A DNA stretch of 64,000 nt from Drosophila persimilis. Lineage: Eukaryota > Arthropoda > Insecta > Diptera > Drosophilidae. The stretch covers positions 12,524,001 to 12,588,000 of the forward strand of contig NW_020825289.1 in NCBI RefSeq assembly GCF_003286085.1. The letters are read 5' to 3'. The position numbers were made by a program, and so were the translations under genes. Each line of letters opens with the position of its first letter. Position 1 is the stretch's first letter. The notes under the pieces are model-generated. The model did not search any database and was not told where the DNA came from. It saw only the letters and a list, made by a program, of their open reading frames with translations. This document shows positions 24,389 through 36,800 of this stretch, piece after piece.

Positions 24389-25599
24389 TCCATGGGCCTT
24401 AAGTCGAAACTCCTGCAGCACCACATAATACTTTTTAACACACAACTTTTTCCGTCTGTATATTTTGTATTTTTGGGTTTACAAATGCATTTATGTTTAT
24501 TTTTATTTCTTGCACTTTTTTGTTGTTTTTTTTTTGGGAGTAAATAAGGCTGCAACTTATGGGAACACCGTTTAGATTTTGGGAAAACGGCAGCTGTTTA
24601 GAGGATTTGCATAAGCCCTCCCTCCCCCTCCCCCACCGGAGGCCTTTCTCCTAAAAAATGCATAGATGCTGTGTGCTTTTTGCTTTCTGCCACATACTCG
24701 TAAATTCTCATCTGCAATTGAGGGGGGGGGGCATGCCCCAATGGGCGGTATGCAGGTTTGACATATGAAAAAGTGAAATTTATTGCTAATTCAAACTGCC
24801 AAAACTTGGAAAATTTTATTGAAAAGCCACCAGCACGGAGCCGGAGCTCTGCCAACAAAATTATTTCGAATTTCAACGGCAAAAGTACAGGGGCTGCCAG
24901 CTTTGCTAGACTCGTGCCATCAAATTCAAATAAAATCAAATGCACAGGCCAGACAGAAACGACAGAGCCCTTATAGAGAATACGAGTATCCATTCATCCG
25001 GCAGAGGCAGTGGCAGTGGCAGTGGCAGTGGCAGGGGCAACATCTGCAACAACAATCAATGGGGCGAGCTGCCAAATGAAATGTTAGAGAAAATCAAACA
25101 ATTTTTGCTCATTGAGCTTTTAAGCCGCTAAGGGCAACCGGTGGATGGGGTGTGGGGGGTGGGGGGGGCGGTTTTCAGATGTGCTTTGATGTGCGTCGAC
25201 CAAAAACAAACACAGAATGGCGGCTGTCATATGTATACCACTCCATGCGCCGCGATACCCGGAGATACCATGGAGCCCGCTGTCGTATTTGCTTGCATGT
25301 AAAAACCGACCATCAAATGGGATTGAAATGTACCAAAAATACGGAGCGCCCTCTCAAATAAGCTCCAGTCGGAGGCCCCGAGCCGTCGGGTATCGCGACG
25401 TGGCCGGAATAGGGAATGCAATTGGTTAGCTTTAAAATTCAATTATTTAATGGGGATGCGAGTATCCTCTGGGGTTTATTCAAAGGGTAGCCAATTATCA
25501 GTTATCAGAGTGGTACATACTATATATATATGGTATAGTGCAGTGCAATGCACCCTCTACGATTCTTAATTAATTGTTATTTTCGATGAAAACATTCTC

Positions 25600-26575
25600 A
25601 GAACTATGCCACATTTCAGTCCTCTACAATTATTCATATTATTTTATATATTATTATTATTAACATTATTTTATATTTGTATATATTTTATTAATTATTA
25701 TTCCAATATTATTAACATTATTTTATTTTTAAACATTATTTTTTTTATTATTCCATACTTACTAACATTATTTTATAAATTTAGATTTTTTATATATTTT
25801 TATTCAATTCTTATCAACATGGTTATATTTTTAGTATATTTTATAAATTATTTTTCTAATATTATTTACCTTGTTTTTTATTTAACATATTTTATAAATT
25901 ATTATTCCAAAATTATCAAAATTATTTTATATATTTTTTCTCGAATATAATTCAAATTTTTTTATATTTTATAAATTATTATTCCCATATTATTAACATG
26001 ATTTTATATTTTAAACGTTATTATTTTTATTTTTATTATTCCATTCTTATCAACATTATTTGATATTTTTATATATTATTATTTTTATTGTTATTATTCC
26101 ATTCTTATTAACATTATTTTATATTTTTATATATTTTATATATTATTATTCCATTCTTATCAAGATTATTTGATATTATTATCAACATTATTTTAGCGTG
26201 GCCCCGCTGAGGGCCGTCCGGGTTAACCTAACCTAACCTAACATTATTTTATATATAATTATTCGATTATTCTTAACAATTTTTTATATTTTATATACTT
26301 TATAAATTATTTTTCAAATGTTATTAACATTGTTTTATATTTAAAACAATTTATTTTTATTATTGTTATTATTCCATTCTTACTAACATTTTTTCTTATC
26401 AAGATTATTTTATATGTAGTACATTTTATTCTTCCATCATTATTTACATATTTTATGTATGTTATATATTTTACATATGATTATTCCATTATTATTGACA
26501 TTATTTTACATTTTTATTTATTTCAAAAATTATTATTCGATTATTATCAACATTATTTAATATGCTTATTCCACT
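25600..26575. repeat. about 1-kb AT-rich degenerate satellite-like block
   Basis: Almost pure A/T with recurrent ATTATTCCATTCTTATCAAC, ATTATTTTATATTTTTATAT and TAAATTATTATTCC motifs. Spacing is irregular, roughly 50-100 bp, suggesting an old, slipped tandem repeat. The only GC-rich interruption is at about 26199-26242. The 114-codon Ile/Phe/Tyr frame at 25606 is a composition artefact. Confidence 0.75.
26199..26243. mobile_element. 45-bp GC-rich insertion ending in CCTAA repeats
   Basis: A GC-rich segment (starts GCGTGGCCCC, includes GGGCCGTCCGGGTTAACC) ends in three tandem CCTAA units. It interrupts the AT block. AACATTATTTTA lies on both sides, which could be an 11-12 bp target-site duplication or simply the host repeat. 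A severely truncated retroelement 3' end is the most likely explanation, and the family is unknown. Confidence 0.35.
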
Positions 26576-27612
26576 AAATCAGTCAATATGGCTTTTTCGA
26601 TGGCATTTGTATCTCAATCAAATAGTTTTTTCCATCATCCACTTCTGGGCGAACAACAAAAAGTAAATAAATAGCCCTCTGAATATTTTTCTGTACTCCT
26701 TTTTGGGCAAACAATTTCGGATTTGCCTGGAATTCTTTTGAGGGAAAACTTTTGTGCAGCCGATCGAAAAAAATATATATAGAAATCCATTCAATTCCCT
26801 AGATTTTGATTGGATCAGCCGGGAGAGAGAAAAGCAGATGGATATAAAACAAAAGTTTCCGAAAATGGTGGTTTGGTGGCACAAGTCAAGTATTTGGCAC
26901 ACTCAAGCCGCGTAACCGGGCTAATGAAGCTATTAGGGAAGGGCCCGGCTATTGACCATCGGGCAGGGGGAGCATGGGGGGCATGGGAGATCGGGGAATC
27001 GGGGACTCGGGCCCGGGAAATGTCCGTTTTCCGCACCAGGCTTCAGCAGGGCAAACATTTTTTACTTGATTTGGCTCCGTCCGGCCAGGGGGGGAGTGAC
27101 GGGGGCGGGGGGGGGTCACAAAGTTTATGCCAGTTGGTTGATTTCTGTAGCATTTCCGTTTTGTTTCATTTTAATTCTCGAACTGCTCTTTGGACCATTT
27201 TTGATGGCAGAGCAAAGGACGGCGGAGAGCGTCTGGTTCTGAAAATGAAATAAAATGTTTGACTATTGGCGGAAGTGCGCCATAAGTGAACGAGCTTCTT
27301 GTGCGCCATTTTGTTTACATATTTCTGTGACTGTCGACTGTAGTTTTGGCCCTGCAGCAGCCCTGTGTGTGGGTGTGTGTGCGCCATAATGTAACGGAAA
27401 TTGTCCAAGTTTTTAAAGGCATAAATATTTAAGGGTCCCCCGCCCCCTCACCCCCCCCCCCCCCATCCACATAGCAGCTGCTGGCAGCCATTAATATTTT
27501 TCAACTATTTGCATAAATTAATGCAAAATTTTGCCAAAATATTACCCCAGCTCCAGCTCCAGCTCCAACTCTCAAGGGCGCAGCTGCACATGTGCGTTGT
27601 TAGGGGCGTGGC

Positions 27613-27615
27613 TCT

Positions 27616-27646
<31 letters not shown>

Positions 27647-27649
27647 TTT
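27613..27649. repeat. GA microsatellite
   Basis: (GA)n tract of about 37 bp with one GGGA interruption, a potential GAGA-factor site cluster. Confidence 0.85.
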
Positions 27650-30600
27650 TAATAGCGATTTAAGGCGCCTTTGCACATGAATTTGAGATGAAATTGCATA
27701 TTGGGCCGCGGGCACAAACTGCTTAAAAACTCGTGCATACTGTATGTAGATTCCGTCGAAAGCTTATCCATCCGGGGCATATGGCGGGGATCCCTTGCAA
27801 CAGGGTGCTAATTCACACATTTACGCGGTGTGTGGGGGCGGGGGTGGTGGAGGGGCTGTTGGGGCTAAGGTAGCAGCTGCCACCGCTCTCTGATGCGGCC
27901 AGGCATGGTTAAACTTCTTGGCGGTGGAAGCTGGTAGCTGCATTAAACTAGATTTCAGGCGGACAAAGTTTAAAGGTCACTCCGGGCATCTCCACGGCTG
28001 ATTGTAGGCCTGATTCGCGACGGGTTTCGGGCTCAAATATTTCAATTATCCTCCCCTGCTCCTGGGCTGTGGCAGGAGCTGTGGCGGGAGGTGTGAATGG
28101 GGCGGAAGGGGGGGTCTTGGGCTGGCTGGTAATTGAGTTTTTAGTAGCTGTTAGCGGTCCCTCACCAACTCTTTGCGCCACTTATGCCAACAGGCAACAC
28201 CAGTGCACGCACACACGCACACGCACACACACACACACACGCACACCCCGAAAATCACGTTTGAAATGCAACTTAAAGTTCCATGCCACAGACAGCCGCA
28301 GGTGGTGAGGGGGGAGGAGGCAGCGCGTGAGGCAACGACAACCAAATCAAATTTGCACCAAAAACCAAACGTAAACTTGGAGCGCTGCTGGCGACCACAC
28401 GACCCACCCCCACCACCCACCAACCTCCCCCCACCCCCTGAAATGTATGCATGTAGAGACACACAAATTCGCACGTCGCTTATTTGGTAATTTGCCTGCG
28501 TGTGTGTGTGCATTTCCTGCTGCAAACTTCATAAACTTGTACACACACCTGAGGCCACGCCCAGAGGCACGGCACGGCACGGCACGGCGATAGCGCCTTA
28601 ATTGAGTTATCCCCCGACATTTTTCGGCAGCAAACTTTAAGCCCAAGTTTCGGTCAAGTTCCTGTCTGTGGCACAATAAATTCGCATAATAAATGGGCCA
28701 CCGTTTAGCCGTGTCAACAGCAGACGGCTTGCATCCAGAGTCTTGGCCAGGCCAAAAGAAAAACCTCAAAATGACGGCACCGGAAGTGGAGCCTGCACCT
28801 GCTCCGGCTCCGGCTTCGGCTTCGTCTCCGGCTAAAATGTTAAACAGCAGGCTAATGTCCAAAAAGATGCACAAAAGTGGGGCCACAGCGTGCCACGGGC
28901 TGGGGCAAGGCAGGGCACTGCTGCTGTTGACGTTGTCATCTGCCGAGCGAATGGCGGAAATTATGCAAAATAGTGAAAAGCAAAGCAGCTTTGCTGAAAC
29001 TGAAACTCAACTGCAGGCACTGGATTATGGTTTCCCCTCGATTGAAGGCACTTTTCACAGGAAATTGGCACCTATCTTGTTGTCCTCTCACGAACGGAGG
29101 CCACAAATCTTCATAACTGTCCGCACATTTTGGGCATCGTTAAACCGAAGGGGAGGAGGGCACAAAAACCTACTCCTCTGGGTATTTGTCAACACAGTTT
29201 TTCTCTGTCTCTCAATCTTATCTGAGGCGCACGCGTTTTACGGGCATTGCCAGGACCCAGGAGCCAGGAGCCACTAGCCAGGACCCAGGACCCAGGACCA
29301 GTTTGCTAACTGATTCACATGAAAAATGGCCGCACATATATAGTGTTTTCGCCCTTGGCTACAAAGCTGCTGACTGTGGCCAGGAGAGGACCGCCTTTCG
29401 CCTTATCCAGCGTGTACCAGAGATGAGGCCTCCTCGGATGGTCGGAGTGGCTGGCTCCGGCCATCGTTGGTGAATTTAAAATGCAATTAAATAATAGATT
29501 TAGCTCGGCAACTAGATTATGACTGGGCTTAATGAACATGACTAATGCACTGCTGGAAGTGGCTGACTCACTCTCATCAGTCGATGGGCCTAGCAATTAC
29601 GCCCAGATGATAAAACTGGACGGGCGAAAATGGTGCCAGTCATGGCTCAAAAGGACACGGATATCCCCCAACATGTGTGGTCCATGACTGGACATAAGGC
29701 ACTCACAGCAGCGGCCTAATCCTTTCACACACTCGGACCAAAGAAACGCAGTTGGGCATAAAAGGATACGAGGCCTTTTTGTGCACCTTTCAAGGTCCCT
29801 TTCTTTTTCTTTTCGACCAGCAATGAATGAATGAATGCCTCCGAATGCTTGAATGCTTGAATGCCCGATGATTGAATGTGTGCTCCCCAGAAGAGGGTCC
29901 CTACTAATCAGACCAGGGGCCAGCGGCCAGAGCCCGGGAATAAATTGAAAAATTTGCTGTTGTGCAAAATCAAAGTGTTTTGCCGGAAGATTCCTTTTCT
30001 GTGACGGCCCGGGAAGCGTCCATGTGGAAGTCGAAGGCGGGCAGGCATAAAGGACACGCTTGTTAGTAACCAAATTTGGCTCCACAGCTGGGAATGTTCT
30101 GGGCCCCCCCCATCCAGGGTATCTGTTGGTAATAGTAAAGCCTTTGGCTGTCCCACTTAAAGCCATAAATACGCGTATATGTGCGATAATGGCCGGCAAT
30201 TGCATAAAAGATTAATACGACGGTGGCAGCAGCTGTGGTCGAGTCCTGTCCAGTGAAGTCCTGGCTCATTGTTTGCAATTTTCCTTAATTTAATGCGATT
30301 TATGAATGCTTTAAAGGCCCGTTGCTGCGTAATTAATGAAAAATTCTGATATGGTGGGGCGGCCAAGACGAATGCAAAATGCAAATGCAAATGCGATACG
30401 TGTGGAGCACGCGTCATTTGATAAATTGCGGCAATCAGAAAGGGTGCATGCCGCGTAATGCGTTGCTGAAAAGTTTCCCCTGCGCAAAGGGGGCAAAATC
30501 ACGTATACGCCACGTTGGGGCTTGGCAAAGTTTCTGCTAATTAATGTCAAAGAGTTCAAAGATATTAAAAGGCTGCGGCGTCCTGACGGTGTCCTAATCC

Positions 30601-31398
30601 CGTACACGGCACGGAGCCTCATAACTTGCCCCCCCTCCCCTCCCCCCGCTGAAGCCGGAACGTGTCCGGCCAGCTATTGGAATCAGAGCTGCGATGACAC
30701 AAAGCTTCGATGGGCAACACGTGCAGGAGCCAAACAATGCTTCGATGCCGAAGCATTTATTGTTGGGAAACTATAAAGGCATCGGTGTCAGTGGCAGAGA
30801 CACCGCCAGCGCCCCCATCTCCACCTCCACCTCCATCTCCATCCTTCATAATCGAGAGACGAAAACAATGATGCTCGTAGGGGGAAAGCTGAAAAGTTTC
30901 ATAGCCAAATGAAGACTGGCACCGAGCGATGGGCACGTGATGGGAATGGAATTCCAAAAATTATACGTATATTCGACCCCTGAGGCGAGCACAAAATCTT
31001 TGCCAAACCGTCCGGGGATATACGATATATATGGCCAAGGAATTGAGTGGCAGCGGAAAATAAAATGCACATTAGCCAGAGGCCAGAGCCCAGAGCCCAG
31101 AGGCCAGAGTCGGACATGGCCAAGAGGAAGGAAATCGTTACGTCGTTCGGCCAAAGGAAAGGCAGGAAAGAAAAGCGCAAATCGAAATAAATAAATAAAA
31201 TCAAATGTTCTGTGCGAAACGAAAGTTGCGCCAGGACTCGGCCTGGGGGGAGCCCCTCAAACAACATCTTATGGGCGTCTGGAGGTTATATATACTTTTG
31301 TTGGCCGCACCGCGAAAGTGCGAACAAAAAAGGGAAGCACGAAAAGCGACCCAAGAAGGACCAGCGAAACACACACAATTCAGATTCAACAGATTGCG

Positions 31399-31530
31399 TG
31401 GACACAGGATTGGACACAGGACTGGACATTGGAATGGAGACTGCACTGGACATTGGACTGGACACAGGACTGGCCTTTGGACTGGGCACTCTCCTGGACT
31501 CCGGCTTGGCCACTCTCCTGGACTCTGACT
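31399..31530 (+). repeat. 12-bp degenerate minisatellite
   Basis: About 11 copies related to GGACACAGGACT, with GGACATTGGACT and GGCCACTCTCCT variants. The period is a multiple of three, so frames stay open, but there is no coding support. Confidence 0.75.
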
Positions 31531-31636
31531 TGTGCAATTTAAAGTCGACGGCGACCTTGATTAAGCGCTCGCTGCCGTAATGCAATTTGCTTTAATTTCC
31601 TTGGAGCAAACGAAGACTGATTGGCCTCCGCTCTCT

Positions 31637-31672
31637 CTGTGTGCGTGTGCGTGTGCGTGTGTGTGTGTGTGT
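31637..31672. repeat. GTGTGC/GT microsatellite
   Basis: Three GTGTGC units followed by a perfect GT tract, read directly. Confidence 0.85.
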
Positions 31673-33644
31673 CTTTCGAACGGTAAATCCAATAAAGAAT
31701 CAATGGCTAACAAGCCAAGAAACAAACCGAAATAAGTTTTACTGGCCTTGGTGGAAAATCTTAATTTTTCCACAACACACCAGACGTGACACATTTCGCT
31801 GTTCCCCCCCCCCCTTGGCAAACTCTGCGCAACTTTTTAGATCCCCCCCTTTGGGTGCCTGAGTGGGTCATTTGCTGGCCGCTTGTCCACATGGTCTTAA
31901 CTTCTTGTCGATCCCTCTAGCCTTGAAACCAATTTCGCCACTTGGCAAATAAATAAATCCCAGCTTTAAGGCGGACCCCCTCGGTGCCCAAGCAGGTGTG
32001 TTTTTTTTTTTTGATAATTACAATGAAATTGGATATGAAACAGGCCATCGTTAGGAGAAATGCCAATACATATGAAGATTATTTGCCCAAAAAATGTGCT
32101 GCTGCAGTGTCCTGCAGCCCCCCTCCTCTGTGGCTGTCTCTGTCTCTATCTCTGTGTCCTGTATCTGAGTGATTTGTTTAAACAAACGTCCTGTAGTTGG
32201 CTTCCTTTCTGCTGCTGTCAGGCCCAATCTTTAACCAAACGAAACAGGGATCCAGACCGTACTTCTTCCAGGGTTTGGCCCCACTCTGGGGCCCTCCCTC
32301 TCTCTCTCTCTCCCTCTCTGCCTCTCTGTGTGTGTCGTCGTCCACTTGTCATGTCACTCGGCATCATTGTCAGTCCGACCCCCCCAGGGGGGGGAGGCAG
32401 GGAAAAGCTACTTTTCAGTGCATTTCATTTACATTTGAATGTCAGGCGAGAACCTTTTCTGGTCGGTCCCCTTCGTAATTTAGCGTTACAAATCAATGGC
32501 CCTGAAGTGGCGACCGGCTTGAAAGATACATTAAATAACCCGAAAATATTTAACGCACAATTTATGATAATTTTGTCCAATGCGAGGCCCAAAAGAGAGG
32601 AAAAACCCCTGAAATGCCACCCAAAACGGTGGCCAAGACACAGTCCCCCACCTCCGCCCCCCCCGCCATAAGTGGCCAAGCAAGGAGCATATTTCTGATG
32701 GCCATATATTTTGCACATTGATCGGCAATCGTTTAGCCAGTGCGAGTGTCCTTGGGCGGGTACGTGATGTGGCAAAGTTTTTCGGGTTCAGTGGCGGTGG
32801 CATGTGGCATGTGGGTAGGGGCAGAGGCCTGTGGGCTGTGGGCGTGCCAACATTTTGACAGGCAGGACTTTAAGTTGTCAGAGCACTGACTCTTTAGCCA
32901 TTCTCTGACAGCCTGGCTGCTGGCTGCTGGCTGCTGGCTTATTAACATATTGTTTGTTATTTTCCCTCGTGTCGGGCCATTGACAATTCATTTGTGTTAT
33001 CACGCGCACACATACGGCCAAGGGCTTAGCGGCCAAAAACTGACAGAATTGTTGGCGAAAGTATTTGCCCAGATTTCGGATGCTGATAGCAAGTGACAGC
33101 CAGTAAGCTACAACAATGAATGGGAGGTGCTATGGGATACCCCCCCCAAGCCCAAAACTGGGGCAACTATCAAAAATCCTAGCAATATGCATGAATATTG
33201 GGCTAGGGGGGGGTTTTGGGGACCAAGAAGAGCCTGTAGATTATAAGGGAGAGGCATTACCGCTCCGTGAGGCTTGACTGTTCTTGGTAGCTCCTTGGGA
33301 GACTTCTAATCACGCAGGAGAGTCCCCACTTTGTGGTGGAAGTAATCGTAGAAGCAGCAGCTGCTAAAACACCCCCCCACACACAGCCATATGCATTTAT
33401 GCCCTTTCTTGAGCGCAAATTGCCAGGCACTTAGGCCACCCTCCCTTCCCCGCCCCCCCGTGTCTGTTGCACTCATGTGGCGGCTCGTTATTATTAGCAT
33501 AATTACAGGCGCATTAGCGTGGCTTCAGCTTCAGGTGCCCGAAACTGTGGCAGGGCTGCCTTAAAGACGCCTTTAAAGCCCGGCCTCGGCCTTGTGGCCC
33601 AGACTGTTCATTAACATGGCATTAATTGGTTTTTCATTTCACTT

Positions 33645-33824
33645 TTCCTTTGCAGCTTTCGCGTCACGACTTGCCGCATTAACCGGCCATCCGGCCACCC
33701 CACAGCAGGACCTTTTCCGGCCCCTCTCCCCAAGGGAGAGCTAAACAATTTTTAGATAAGTCCAAGGTCCGAACAGAGACTCCGAAGGGGGAGCACCCGC
33801 AGCGAGAGGACGAGAAGAGGTACA
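33645..33824 (+). other. 3' splice site and 5' UTR part of the serpin-gene start exon
   Basis: A pyrimidine-rich TTTTCCTTTGCAG ends at 33655. The exon then runs 33656-33824 to the start codon with no upstream ATG in this stretch, so ribosomes would reach the ATG at 33825 directly. The acceptor implies at least one upstream noncoding exon. A weaker alternative acceptor (CACAG) lies near 33703. Confidence 0.55.
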
Positions 33825-36800
33825 ATGCGTCCAACGCGCATTCCCCTGCTGCTTTGGCTCTCGGCCTGGACCTGCCTGGGCCCGGCCACAGCCCATCCGA
33901 ATACGCAGCACCACCACCAGCCGCTGGTCACCTACTCGAGCAGCTCGACCACATCCTCTAGCCAAAGGAGCGGCGGCCCGCTGCAGCCCGCCTTTGTGTA
34001 CGACACGGCCATGCCCCAGCAGCAGCAGCCGGAGGAGGCGAAGGAGGGGCAAGTGGCGACATCCAGTGGCCGGCCAGAGACAGCGGCCGTGCCATCAAAG
34101 AAAATCATCGGTTCCAGGTGAGTACACAGCATTCCTGCAGACAATGGACACAGGTGGGGGGAGGGGCCCCCCCCCGCACTTGTACTTGTTGGCCTTTGTT
34201 GTTTGGCGGTGGTGGGGGTGGAGGGGGAGGGGGCTAATCTTTTGTTTGCACAGCTTTTTTCCATTTTTGCCACTAATTGAAATAGAATTTTCCTTTCCTT
34301 TTCCTCTTTCCTTTTCCGCTGAGGCCGAGGCTGAGGCGCGGTGGGGCACAAAATACTGAGGATTTTTAATTAATTTCCTGCTGGAGAGGCGCCCCACAAA
34401 ACGTTGCATACTTGGGGGGCAGAAAGCGAGAGCGCTGGCACAGCTAATTGAGTGCTTATTAACATTAAATCATTGCTAATCAATTGAGTTTTTGGGCGCA
34501 GAAAGAAGGTGCCCCGTGCCGCCCTCCCCTTCTTCCTGGCTGGCCCCCCGAGAAGTCCTCCTTGAGTGACACTCGCTGTGGATCAGATGATGAGCTGCCA
34601 GTCCAAACCAGTCCGATATTCATTTACAGGCACTCCTCGGGCGCCTCCCTGAGGGGAAGGAAGTCCCCTTTCGGCTGAGCCCAATAGAGGCTGCAATTAG
34701 GCATCCGTGAGATAGTATTCAGATTGACAGGACATTCAAATAACTAAAGTAATCGGCTTAAACGGCGAGGGGGAAAGGAGAGTAGCAGTAGCAGTAGCAG
34801 TTACTATTTGTAATCCCCTCGAAAAACACATTTCTGCACTTGGTTTTCGCGTGAAGTGATTTCCTGCCTCTGCCCAGCTGGCAGATGACTAAGCAGGCTC
34901 CGACTCACGTCCTTAAATGTTAATGATGTGGCCATGCCTCGACGAAAACCTCCACAAGATGCAGATGCAGCTGCAACCATGGGGGCTGCATTAAAGTGGC
35001 ATGACTGGCATCGACAGCGGGCCAAAGGACACTCCTCTTTCCATACGAATAGTAGCAGAAATGGAGTAGAAATGGAGTAGAAATGGAGCAGAAATCACTT
35101 GCCATTAATCAGCTTTCAACGTCACTAACACATGTCTCCTCTCTCGCCCTCCTCTCCCTCGTAGCGTGTCCTCCTCCGTTTCGGTGGTGCTGGACGGCAA
35201 CGAGCCGCTGTTCACCGACGCCCTGGGGCACAAGGTGCCCAAGCCACAGCCCTCGCTGCAGGTGGCCAGCCCCATAGACCTGCTCAACCCGGACCGCTAC
35301 GAGTTCTACACGTTCGACGAGCACGGCGAGCTGGTGAAGCGCCTGATGACCATGCAGGAGATCCAGAGCATCGTGGCCAACGGCGACGGCGAGGGCCCGT
35401 CCATCATACACACGGCCCCGCCGCTGAGCGAGCCCAGTCCGGAGAAGAACGTCCAGGACATTGTGGACAGCGTGCAGAGTGTGCTGAACAAGGAGGTGGC
35501 CTCCGGCTCCGGCAAGAACAGCTCCGGCGAGCTGCTGCTGCCCCTGCTGGACACCCCCGACGTGTCCTCCTCGTGGTCGCTCATCCTGCCGGCTATTTTC
35601 GGGAACACCGGCGGCGATCTCTTCCTGCAGCAGAGGCCGCAGCAGATTGTGATGACGCCCGAATCGGAGCTGCTGGAGGCCTCCACCCAGGCGGCGCCAT
35701 CGCCGTCCACCACGCGTGCCACCAAGAAGCCGAAGCCCGCCAAGCGGAAGCCGGGCAACAAGCGCAAGCCCAGCGCCACCACCAGCACCACCGAGGTGAC
35801 GCCACAGGTGGTGCAGGAGGAGCTGGACCCCATGGAGTCCGTGTACACGGGCATGCAGCAGTACCAACACGCGGCCGCCAACATGCCGGACTTTGATCTG
35901 CTGCACATGCAGCCCATCTACGAGAAGCTGCCCAGCAGCACGGCCAGGCCGGAGACGACCACCCGGCGGGTGTTCTACAACAACCAGGAGATCATCCACA
36001 CGCCCACCTCGTCGAGCAGCGGCCCCCCAACCACCGAGAAGATCGCGGTCAAGAAACCAGCGAACGTCCAGAGGAAGCCATCGCAGCCACATCGCGTGAA
36101 GAAGCCCCCAGCAGAGGCTGGCAGCAGCACCACCACCCAGCCAGGCGGCAGCAAGCAAAAGGTGAAGAAGAAGACAACAACAACGACAACAACGACAACA
36201 ACGACGACAACGGCGGCACCTGAAGCCACAACCCAGGCAGCGGTTTCGGAGCCAGAAGTGAGCCCAGCCACCACCACCGTCCGTGCGCCGGCCTCGACCA
36301 CGCCCAAGAAGAAGAAGCGCAAGCCCACGCGTGCTCCGGGCACGGGAACCACCGGCAGCACCACAGGGAGCACCACCGGGAGCAAACCAACGAAGCCCAA
36401 GCGCAAGCCAACCGCAAAGCCAAAGCCGGGGCCCATACAGGCGGGGGAGACAACTGCACCACAGCCGGTGGTAACCCAGAAGCCGACAAGGCCCCAGCGG
36501 CCGAAGAAGAAGCCCAAGCCGACGACCACGACGACCACGACGACAACGACGACCACGACGACCACTCCAGTGCCGGAAACAACAACAACAGCCGCCGAGG
36601 CAGAAGTCACGCCTTCAGAGCCAACACCGACACAGCCCCCAGCAGAGAGCACCACCAGCAGCAGCAGCACCACCACCACCCCAGAGCCACAGCCAGAGAC
36701 GTCCACAACAACGACAACCAGGGCGCCCCTGGTGCACAGCCAGAAGCCGCATGGAAAGCCCGTGAGCTCCACCAAGAGGCCACCGAACCTGCACCACAAT

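Larger units (their letters stand above)
18608..33655 (+). other. probable long first intron / gene-free region
   Basis: No internal coding gene could be supported on either strand. The longest frames (for example 28693-29277 plus, 29597-30205 minus) lack domains and conflict with overlapping frames. The region carries many simple repeats, listed separately. It also holds smaller ones: TG at about 20067-20090, GAGCCA-type repeats at 20530-20572 and 21390-21450, GCAGTG at about 25010-25033 and CA at about 28203-28243. If the promoter proposal is wrong this is simply intergenic DNA. Confidence 0.4.

Noticed and set aside
23700-24402. Three overlapping plus frames of 165-227 codons
   Set aside because: Generated by the 34-bp minisatellite having no stop in any frame; no coding context.
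25606-25950. 114-codon Ile/Phe/Tyr-rich frame resembling a membrane or mitochondrial protein
   Set aside because: Composition artefact of the almost pure AT block; similar sequence continues with stops in all frames.
28347-29277. Frames of 179 (minus) and 194 (plus) codons
   Set aside because: Mutually overlapping on opposite strands, no domains, and built partly from short repeats such as CCGGCTT.
29597-30205. 202-codon minus frame
   Set aside because: No recognisable domain or signal peptide, and other conflicting frames cover the same bases.
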